A DNA stretch of 63,211 nt from an uncultured Sphingomonas sp. (GTDB lineage Bacteria > Pseudomonadota > Alphaproteobacteria > Sphingomonadales > Sphingomonadaceae). The translations under genes were made by a program, and so were the position numbers. Under the pieces are notes generated by a model. It made no database searches, was not told the DNA's origin, and was given only the letters and a program-made list of their open reading frames with translations. The DNA is taken from contig CAJYLV010000012.1 in the NCBI GenBank assembly GCA_913776255.1, positions 1 to 63,211 of the forward strand, in the 5' to 3' direction. Positions 57,284 through 63,211 of the stretch are shown here, piece after piece; position 1 is the stretch's first letter; every line of letters starts with the position of its first letter.

Positions 57284-58606
57284 ATGCACAGCACCGTCAT
57301 TCCACCCGAAGCCGAAGGCCCGCGCCGCCTTCATCACCATCTCTACGTCCAGGTCCTGATCGCGATCGTCGTCGGTGCGATCGTCGGGCATTTCTACCCG
57401 CAGCTCGGCGCGGCGCTGAAGCCGCTCGGCGACGGCTTCATCAAGCTGGTCAAGATGGTGATCGCCCCGGTCATCTTCCTCACGCTGGTCAGCGGCATCG
57501 CCGGCCTGCGCGAGCTGCGCGCGGTCGGGCGGGTCGCGGGCAAGGCGTTCGGCTATTTCCTGTTCTTCTCGACGCTGGCGCTGATCGTCGGGATGATCGT
57601 CGCCAATGTCGTCCAGCCGGGCGCGGGGATGAACATCAACCCCGCCTCGCTCGATACCGGCGCGGTCGCCGATTACGCCGCCAAGGCGCATGATTCGACG
57701 CTGACCGGCTTCCTGCTCAACATCATCCCCGACACGCTGATCTCGGCGCTGACGCAGGGCAACATCCTGCAGGTGCTGCTGGTCGCGATCCTGTTCGGCG
57801 TCGCGATCAGCCTCGTCGGCGCGCCCGCCGCGCCGATCCTCGACCTGATCGAGCGGCTCAACATCGTCGTGTTCCGCGTCGTCGCGATCCTGATGCGCGT
57901 CGCCCCGCTCGGCGCGTTCGGTGCGATCGCGTTCACCGTCGGCAAGTACGGCGTCGGCAGCCTCGTCAACCTCGGCGGGCTGGTCGCGACCTTCTACCTG
58001 ACCTCGGCGCTGTTCGTGTTCGGCATCCTTGGCATCGTCGCGCGGCTGCACGGCTTCTCGATCCTGCGCCTGATCGGCTATCTCAAGGGCGAGCTGCTGC
58101 TCGTGCTCGGCACGTCCTCATCCGAGCCGGCGCTGCCGGGCCTGCTGACCAAGCTGGAGGCCGCCGGGTGCGACCGCGGTGTCGTCGGGCTGGTCGTCCC
58201 GACCGGCTATTCGTTCAACCTCGACGGCACCAACATCTACATGACGCTGGCGGCGCTGTTCATCGCGCAGGCGTGCAACGTCGAGCTGTCGATCGGCCAG
58301 CAATTGCTGCTGCTCGGCGTGGCGATGCTGTCGTCGAAGGGCGCGGCGGGGGTAACCGGCGCGGGGTTCATCACGCTCGCGGCGACGCTGTCGATCGTCC
58401 CGACCGTGCCGGTCGCGGGCATGGCGCTGATCCTCGGCGTCGACCGTTTCATGAGCGAATGTCGGAGTCTTACCAACTTCGTCGGCAACGCGGTGGCGGC
58501 GATCGTCGTCGCACGCTGGGAGGGCAAGCTCGACCGCCCCGCCCTTGATGCCGCGCTGGCCGGACGCGCGCTCCCGACCATGCCAGCCGGACAAATCGCA
58601 GAATAA
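57284..58606 (+). CDS. Dicarboxylate/amino acid:cation symporter (DctA-like)
   Basis: The 440 residues carry the DAACS fold: eight or so helices and two re-entrant loops. Key motifs are [20 protein letters not shown] (about 50-70), [18 protein letters not shown] at the first re-entrant loop, and [27 protein letters not shown] with [19 protein letters not shown]. These resemble DctA, which brings in succinate, fumarate and malate with protons. Substrate specificity among DctA and GltP is not settled here. The start at 57284 has a GAGGAGAGGTT site; the 197-base upstream gap is AT-richer than average. Confidence 0.93.
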   Translation: MHSTVIPPEAEGPRRLHHHLYVQVLIAIVVGAIVGHFYPQLGAALKPLGDGFIKLVKMVIAPVIFLTLVSGIAGLRELRAVGRVAGKAFGYFLFFSTLALIVGMIVANVVQPGAGMNINPASLDTGAVADYAAKAHDSTLTGFLLNIIPDTLISALTQGNILQVLLVAILFGVAISLVGAPAAPILDLIERLNIVVFRVVAILMRVAPLGAFGAIAFTVGKYGVGSLVNLGGLVATFYLTSALFVFGILGIVARLHGFSILRLIGYLKGELLLVLGTSSSEPALPGLLTKLEAAGCDRGVVGLVVPTGYSFNLDGTNIYMTLAALFIAQACNVELSIGQQLLLLGVAMLSSKGAAGVTGAGFITLAATLSIVPTVPVAGMALILGVDRFMSECRSLTNFVGNAVAAIVVARWEGKLDRPALDAALAGRALPTMPAGQIAE

Positions 58607-58965
58607 TCGAAAAATTGTCGGAACAGCGCTTCCCCCCGCCGTTCCAATCTGATACCGGTAACTAAGAACGAGACGTATACTTTCGACTATGTTCCAGTTG
58701 CTTAGCATCTAAGTTTGCGTGCGATCCGGCAAGTATAACCACCAGATGTTTGAGTTAACATGGGTGTTACCAGGCTCATTTGCCGCCATCGCCGCTAAAG
58801 ATGAAATATCGGCAAGGTAACAAGATCTTGATCCAGTCTATAATATACGTTCTTGCGTCGCGTTCACGTTTTTGTACAACCGTTTTACCTAGAGTAATCC
58901 TGCCTGAGCGAATTATGACGCTCTGGTGACATCACAGCGGCGCGTGGCGGGGCGCCCGAGGGGGG
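58607..58965. other. AT-rich intergenic region with -10-like TATAAT
   Basis: This 359-base gap is clearly less GC-rich than the rest of the window. A perfect TATAAT lies at 58839-58844, about 120 bases before the next gene, with no convincing -35 at the right distance. Stretches such as GTTAACATGGGTGTTACC (58753-58770) form an imperfect palindrome. No gene of plausible composition occurs. Confidence 0.5.
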
Positions 58966-59934
58966 ATGAACACGGTGCCCAATTACGCGGTCGTATTGCA
59001 ACATGCTGTTCCGGCAGCCGATAATTATGATCTGCCCAGACAGGACAAGAGCATACCGCCGATGGCGGCGCTGCTGGCAGAATTCCACAGCAGCATGAGC
59101 ATCACCGGCCTCCGCTACTTCAAAGGCAATATGGACCGGTTTCTCGTTTTCGGTCTGCTGCTTCGCACCAGCCTCTCGCAGCCCGACCGGCGCGGGACGA
59201 TCTCGGTGCATTCCGCCGCGATGTCGCTCGGCCGCCCGTTCGAGACGGTGCGTCGCCATATCTGCGCGCTGATCGATCGCCGCGTGTGCCAGCGGACCCG
59301 CAGCGGGGTGACGCTCTCCGACGCCTTTTGGGATCGCGCCGACAATTGGCAGCAGCTACGCTATGCGCATGACTGCTTCGTGCGGCTGATCGCGGACGCG
59401 GTCGCCAAGGGCGCGATCCCGGTCGGCGCCGCCCCGCCCGCCCGCCACCCGCGCCTCGCGCTGAGCGACGGCATCTGCGCGGCGATCGATCTGTTCCTCG
59501 CGCTGGTCGACGCCAACCGCCCTTTGTGTGCCGAGCCGCTCGACCTGGCGATCTTCTCGGTGGTGCTCCACGCCAATCATCAGGCGCTGACGGCCGATCG
59601 ATCGTTCGGCGGTTTCGGCGGTTCGATCTCGCTCCTGCCGCGTCACGCGATCCGCGTCGCGCAGATCGCCCGCGCGCTCTCCACCCCGGATACCACGGTG
59701 CGCCGCCGACTCGCGCCGCGCAGCGTCGAGGGCGGGCCGTACCGCCGCACCGCCAACGGCCTGCTCGTCTCGACCGAATGCCTGCGCCGCTGTGGTCAGC
59801 CGAGCGAAGAGAATAACGCCAAGCATGGCTCGATCCGGCTGATCATCCAGCGCGCGGTCGCCGCCGGGCTGTCGCTGCGCGACCCGACGAACTCCTATTG
59901 CGACGGGCGTCCGCCGTCACCGCGCATCGACTGA
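58966..59934 (+). CDS. Unrecognised regulator-like protein with duplicated winged-helix module
   Basis: I do not recognise a named family. The 322 residues contain two related modules. The first (about 55-120) has DRFLVFGLLLRTSL, then TISVHSAAMSLGRPFETVRRHI and VCQRTRSGVTLS. The second (about 192-272) has LDLAIFSVVLHANH, then AIRVAQIARALSTPDTTVRRRL and GGPYRRTANGLLVS. Each looks like a helix followed by a winged helix-turn-helix with a basic recognition helix (TVRR) and a wing ending in Leu-x-Ser. It is probably a DNA-binding regulator, an inference. A GGGGGGATG region starts it, and a long AT-rich leader precedes it. Confidence 0.7.
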   Translation: MNTVPNYAVVLQHAVPAADNYDLPRQDKSIPPMAALLAEFHSSMSITGLRYFKGNMDRFLVFGLLLRTSLSQPDRRGTISVHSAAMSLGRPFETVRRHICALIDRRVCQRTRSGVTLSDAFWDRADNWQQLRYAHDCFVRLIADAVAKGAIPVGAAPPARHPRLALSDGICAAIDLFLALVDANRPLCAEPLDLAIFSVVLHANHQALTADRSFGGFGGSISLLPRHAIRVAQIARALSTPDTTVRRRLAPRSVEGGPYRRTANGLLVSTECLRRCGQPSEENNAKHGSIRLIIQRAVAAGLSLRDPTNSYCDGRPPSPRID

Positions 59935-59936
59935 CG

Positions 59937-61139
59937 TCAGCCGCCGCGCGGCCGCTTGGGCACCAGCGACGACAGGATCCCGCGGAAGGTCCGTATCTCC
60001 TGGCTCGACCAGCCCGGCTTGGTCAGCAACGTCCGCAGCATCCGCCGCGTCGTGGGGGTGCGATCGGGCGGGAAGAAATACCCGCCGTCGTCGAGCAGCG
60101 TGTCGAGCTGCGCGATCATCCCGTCCAGTTCGCCCTGCGGCGCGGGCGGATCGGCATCGACCGCCGGCGGGCTCGCCAGCGCCTGCCCCTTCGACCATTC
60201 ATAGGCGACGAGGATCACCGCCTGCGCCAGATTGAGGCTGCCGAATTCGGGGTTGATCGGGACGGTGATGATCGTCCGCGCCACCGCGACATCGTCGGTT
60301 TCCAGCCCCGATCGCTCGGGCCCGAACAGGATCGCCGAGCGGCCCGGCGCGGCGTGGATCGCCTCCGCCGCCGCGGCCGGGGTTACGACCGGCTTGGTGA
60401 CGCCGCGCTTGCGCACCGTCGTGGCATAGACATGCGCGCAGTCGGCGACGGCGTCGGCGACCGTCTCGAACAATTGCGCGCGCTCCAGCACGATGTCCGC
60501 GCCCGATGCGGCGGGGCCGGCCTGCGGATTGGGCCAGCCGTCGCGCGGCGCGACCAGCCGCAGCTCGACCAGCCCGAAATTGAGCATCGCGCGCGCCGCC
60601 TTGCCGATATTCTCGCCCAGTTGCGGGCGGACGAGCACGATGACCGGGGGCGGGGCCGAGGGCGCTTCTCCCGCGATCCGTTCGTCCCGGGGAGCGGCTG
60701 CGCCAATGTCAGCTTCCCGCGTCGAGACGCCGCCCGCCCCATCCTCGCCCTCGCGCCTTTCGTCCTGAGGAGCGGCTGAGCCAGCGTCAGCTTCGCGCGT
60801 CGAGACGCCCCCACCCCCATCCGTTCGATTCGAGCCAGCGTCGAGCGCAGCCGAGACGCGCGGTCGAGAACGCGCCGCGACGCTGACCGACTGCCAATCG
60901 CCGGCAAACAGCGCCTCTTTCTTCGCGCGCGACCAATCCTTCACCTGCCGCTCACGATCCAGCGCGTCGATTCGCGTCGGGAAATCCTGCGCCCACATCA
61001 GCTCCACAGGCCGGCGATCGTGCGTATAGCCCGGCAATGCGCACGATTGATGCTCGGCGATCCGGCGCTCGAGATCGTCGGTGTGCCCGGTATAATAGCT
61101 GCCGTCGGCGCAGCGCAGGATGTAGACGTAAAAGCTCAT
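59937..61139 (-). CDS. GIY-YIG endonuclease domain fused to TrmJ-like tRNA methyltransferase
   Basis: Residues 1-85 of 400 form a GIY-YIG domain (YVYILRCADGSYYTGHTDDLERR) of the small UPF0213/YhbQ type. Residues 164-400 form a SPOUT methyltransferase of the TrmJ type, with VIVLVRPQLGENIGKAARAM, ILFGPERSGLETDD and PEFGSLNLAQAVILVAYEW. TrmJ methylates the ribose at tRNA position 32. The linker (86-163) has a repeated segment GVSTREADxGxAAPxDER (about 111-128 and 137-154) that arises from dispersed intergenic repeat DNA. The two genes usually stand alone, so this is probably a gene fusion created by repeat insertion. The start at 61139 is the first Met of the nuclease domain. Confidence 0.85.
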   Translation of the reverse strand: MSFYVYILRCADGSYYTGHTDDLERRIAEHQSCALPGYTHDRRPVELMWAQDFPTRIDALDRERQVKDWSRAKKEALFAGDWQSVSVAARSRPRVSAALDAGSNRTDGGGGVSTREADAGSAAPQDERREGEDGAGGVSTREADIGAAAPRDERIAGEAPSAPPPVIVLVRPQLGENIGKAARAMLNFGLVELRLVAPRDGWPNPQAGPAASGADIVLERAQLFETVADAVADCAHVYATTVRKRGVTKPVVTPAAAAEAIHAAPGRSAILFGPERSGLETDDVAVARTIITVPINPEFGSLNLAQAVILVAYEWSKGQALASPPAVDADPPAPQGELDGMIAQLDTLLDDGGYFFPPDRTPTTRRMLRTLLTKPGWSSQEIRTFRGILSSLVPKRPRGG

Positions 61140-61211
61140 CGGAACGCTATGTTCTCGACGGACGCATCTCGGCAAGCTCGATGCTGCTCGAACCGAACGG
61201 ATCGGGCGGCA

Positions 61212-61673
61212 TCACCCCCGCCCCGCTTCCTCCACGCTGCCCGCGAATTCCTCGAAGTCGCGCGCCTCGCTGAACTCGCGATAGACGCTCGCGAAGCGGA
61301 TATAGGCGACCGAGTCGAGCCCCTTGAGCCCGTCCATCACCATCTCGCCGATCCGCTTGGCCGACACCTCGGCCTCGCCGCTGGTCTCCAGCTGCCGCTG
61401 GATGCCGCTGACCAATTTCTCCAGCCGCACCGGCTCGACCGGCCGCTTGCGCGCCGCGATCGAGATCGAGCGCAGCAGTTTCTCGCGATCGAACGGCTCG
61501 CGCCGCGATTCGCTCTTCACCACCGTCAAATCGCGCAACTGGATGCGCTCGAAGGTGGTGAAGCGCGCCGCGCAGCCCTCGCACTGCCGCCGCCGCCGGA
61601 TCGCCGCCCCATCGTCGGTGGGGCGGCTGTCCTTCACCTGGCTGGCGTCATGACCACAAAAAGGGCAGCGCAT
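61212..61673 (-). CDS. nrdR: Transcriptional repressor NrdR
   Basis: NrdR senses ATP/dATP and represses ribonucleotide reductase genes. The 153 residues start [18 protein letters not shown], a zinc ribbon with Cys3, Cys6, Cys31 and Cys34 (CEGCAARF). The ATP-cone follows: [21 protein letters not shown] and [17 protein letters not shown]. Length and motif order are exact for the family. It lies downstream of glyA, a common arrangement in alphaproteobacteria, with a small membrane protein gene between. Confidence 0.97.
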   Translation of the reverse strand: MRCPFCGHDASQVKDSRPTDDGAAIRRRRQCEGCAARFTTFERIQLRDLTVVKSESRREPFDREKLLRSISIAARKRPVEPVRLEKLVSGIQRQLETSGEAEVSAKRIGEMVMDGLKGLDSVAYIRFASVYREFSEARDFEEFAGSVEEAGRG

Positions 61674-61681
61674 TCAGCGGG

Positions 61682-61873
61682 TCACTTGTTCTTGGTGCCC
61701 TTGTGATAGGCCCAGGCCGCGCCCGCGATCGCGCCGAAGATCGGCCCGACCACCGGTAGCGGAATGGCGACGACCGCGCCCAGCGCGCTCCACTTCGCCA
61801 TGCTCTTGCCCAGACCCGGCGTGTTCTTCACCGTGCCGCGCACTTCGTTCACCTTGCTGTCGAAATCGGCCAC
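61682..61873 (-). CDS. Small hypothetical membrane protein
   Basis: Translated from GTG 61873 with a GGAGAACGATCG site, the 63-residue product has a charged start (FDSKVNEVRGTVKNTPGLGKSM), one hydrophobic stretch ALGAVVAIPLPVVGPIFGAIAGAAW and a basic end. It may be a membrane-associated protein. It sits between glyA and nrdR, 12 bases after glyA. No family recognised. Confidence 0.72.
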   Translation of the reverse strand: MADFDSKVNEVRGTVKNTPGLGKSMAKWSALGAVVAIPLPVVGPIFGAIAGAAWAYHKGTKNK

Positions 61874-61885
61874 CGATCGTTCTCC

Positions 61886-63175
61886 TTAGCTGTAGATCGG
61901 GAACCGAGCGCACAGCGCGCGCACACGTTCCCGCACGTCCGCCTCGACCGTCGCGTCACCGCCCTCGCCCTTCTCGCGCAGGCCGTCGAGCACGTCGGCG
62001 ACCATATGGCCGATCTCGCGGAACTCGGCGGTGCCGAAGCCGCGCGTCGTGCCGGCGGGCGAGCCGACGCGGATGCCGCTGGTCTTGACCGGCGGCAGCG
62101 GATCGTTGGGGATGCCGTTCTTGTTGCAGGTGATCCCGGCGCGCTCCAGCGCCTCGTCCGCGTCGCGGCCGGTGATGCCGAGCGGGGTGAGATCGACCAG
62201 CGCCAGATGCGTGTCGGTCCCGCCCGACACGAGGTCCGCACCGCGCTCCTTCAGCGTCGCCGCCAGCACCTTGGCATTCTCGACCACCGCCGCGGCATAG
62301 CTCTTGAACTCAGGCCGCAGCGCCTCGCCGAACGCCACCGCCTTGGCGGCGACGACGTGCATCAGCGGCCCGCCCTGCAGGCCCGGGAACACCGCCGAGT
62401 TGATCTTCTTCGCGATCGCCTCGTCATCGGTCAGCACCATGCCGCCGCGCGGACCGCGCAGCGTCTTGTGCGTGGTGGTGGTGACGACGTCGGCGTGGCC
62501 GAACGGGGTCGGGTGCAGGCCGGCGGCGACGATGCCGGCGAAATGCGCCATGTCGACCATGAACTTCGCGCCAACTTCATCGGCGATCGCGCGGAACTTC
62601 GCGAAGTCGATGTGGCGCGGATAGGCCGAACCGCCGGCGATGATGAGCGTCGGCTTGTGTTCGCGCGCAAGAGCGGCGACCTGATCGTAATCGATCAGGT
62701 GCGTTTCGCGATCGACGCCATACTGGATCGCGTTGAACCACTTGCCCGACATCGCCGCCTTGGCGCCGTGCGTCAGGTGGCCGCCGGCATCGAGGCTCAT
62801 GCCCATGATCGTGTCGCCGGGCTTGGTCAGCGCCAGCATCACGGCGCCGTTCGCCTGCGCGCCCGAATGCGGCTGCACGTTGACGAAGCCGCAGCCGAAC
62901 AGCTGCTTGGCGCGCTCGATCGCGAGGCTCTCGACCTCGTCCGAGGGGTGGCAGCCCTGATAGTAACGCTTGCCGGGATAGCCCTCGGCGTACTTGTTGG
63001 TGAAGACGCTGCCCTGTGCCTCCAGCACCGCCTTCGACACGATGTTTTCCGATGCGATCAGCTCGATCTGATAGCGCTCACGCTCCAGTTCGTGGGTGAC
63101 GCCGGCGAACACGGCGGGGTCGGCATCGGCAAGGGTGGTTTCGAAGAAACCGTCGGGGCGGAACTGGTCGGTCAT
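61886..63175 (-). CDS. glyA: Serine hydroxymethyltransferase
   Basis: GlyA converts serine and tetrahydrofolate to glycine and methylene-THF, a main source of one-carbon units. The 429 residues show PLP Lys237 in [30 protein letters not shown] near residue 41, the [13 protein letters not shown] region and [15 protein letters not shown]. Length is standard. The ATG at 63175 leaves only 36 bases of upstream sequence in the window, so its promoter is not visible. It heads the run with the small protein, nrdR and the GIY-YIG/TrmJ fusion. Confidence 0.97.
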   Translation of the reverse strand: MTDQFRPDGFFETTLADADPAVFAGVTHELERERYQIELIASENIVSKAVLEAQGSVFTNKYAEGYPGKRYYQGCHPSDEVESLAIERAKQLFGCGFVNVQPHSGAQANGAVMLALTKPGDTIMGMSLDAGGHLTHGAKAAMSGKWFNAIQYGVDRETHLIDYDQVAALAREHKPTLIIAGGSAYPRHIDFAKFRAIADEVGAKFMVDMAHFAGIVAAGLHPTPFGHADVVTTTTHKTLRGPRGGMVLTDDEAIAKKINSAVFPGLQGGPLMHVVAAKAVAFGEALRPEFKSYAAAVVENAKVLAATLKERGADLVSGGTDTHLALVDLTPLGITGRDADEALERAGITCNKNGIPNDPLPPVKTSGIRVGSPAGTTRGFGTAEFREIGHMVADVLDGLREKGEGGDATVEADVRERVRALCARFPIYS

Positions 63176-63211
63176 GGGCGCGGCTCCCGCTGAGAAAGAG
63201 GTCGCGCGCGC

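Overview
This is GC-rich chromosomal DNA from an alphaproteobacterium, most likely a sphingomonad (Sphingomonas or a close relative). The genus call rests on recognising gene families, not on a database search: two secreted proteins with PEPxxWA-CTERM tails, CpdR, SapC, the MesX/MesD methionine synthase pair, plant-type glutamate-cysteine ligase, gene transfer agent (GTA)-like head genes and a GTA-type spike base gene. Most genes are closely packed, often with ATGA or GTGA stop/start overlaps, and about sixty protein genes can be supported. There are two tRNA genes (Gly-TCC and Val-GAC), one strong small RNA candidate and one cobalamin riboswitch. I see no rRNA, CRISPR array or replication origin.

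Left edge (1-3.2 kb): the end of an apparent mobile element, with 20-bp direct repeats, abuts a portal gene cut off part way through. The portal follows large and small terminase genes on the minus strand, so this looks like a GTA or prophage head module broken at the portal. 3.3-10.1 kb holds housekeeping genes: tRNA-Gly, a DEAD-box helicase, a GlcD-type flavoenzyme, SapC, cytochrome b561, the small RNA candidate, an N-formylglutamate amidohydrolase, cpdR and tRNA-Val. 10.2-13.4 kb holds a PEP-CTERM protein and mesX-mesD behind a cobalamin riboswitch. 13.4-18.8 kb holds a three-gene secreted operon around an M48 peptidase, a threonine aldolase with an EamA transporter, and an SDR protein.

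18.9-28.8 kb looks like a surface polysaccharide region: a second PEP-CTERM protein, a large RTX protein with a GH26-like catalytic domain, two divergent acyltransferases and three overlapping family 4 glycosyltransferases. katG follows. 31.6-33.6 kb is a tgt operon. 33.6-38.4 kb is an arabinan-degrading module (FadR/GntR regulator, GH51 and two GH43 enzymes). 38.5-45.5 kb is housekeeping: gshA, rsmE, lgt, ubiA, pmbA and a CysQ-like phosphatase. 45.7-52.8 kb holds a TauE-type exporter, wecB, a 6-phosphogluconate dehydrogenase operon with two HAD proteins, and an unusual fusion of a polysaccharide polymerase to a PPP-type phosphatase.

53-57 kb holds a GTA-type spike base gene followed by a frameshifted SGNH hydrolase, then a GMC oxidoreductase with a nucleotide-sugar-type epimerase. 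57.3-63.2 kb holds a dctA-type symporter, an unrecognised regulator-like protein with a duplicated winged-helix module, and a glyA - small protein - nrdR - GIY-YIG/TrmJ fusion run.

Dispersed repeats are prominent between genes. Four copies of one 75-bp imperfect palindrome are present, and a related kind of repeat seems to have become the coding linker of the GIY-YIG/TrmJ fusion. The observations I rate highest are the two fusions (50639-52780 and 59937-61139), the small RNA candidate (8464-8567), the riboswitch and operator upstream of mesXD, the iterated element end that truncates the portal, and the duplicated winged-helix protein.
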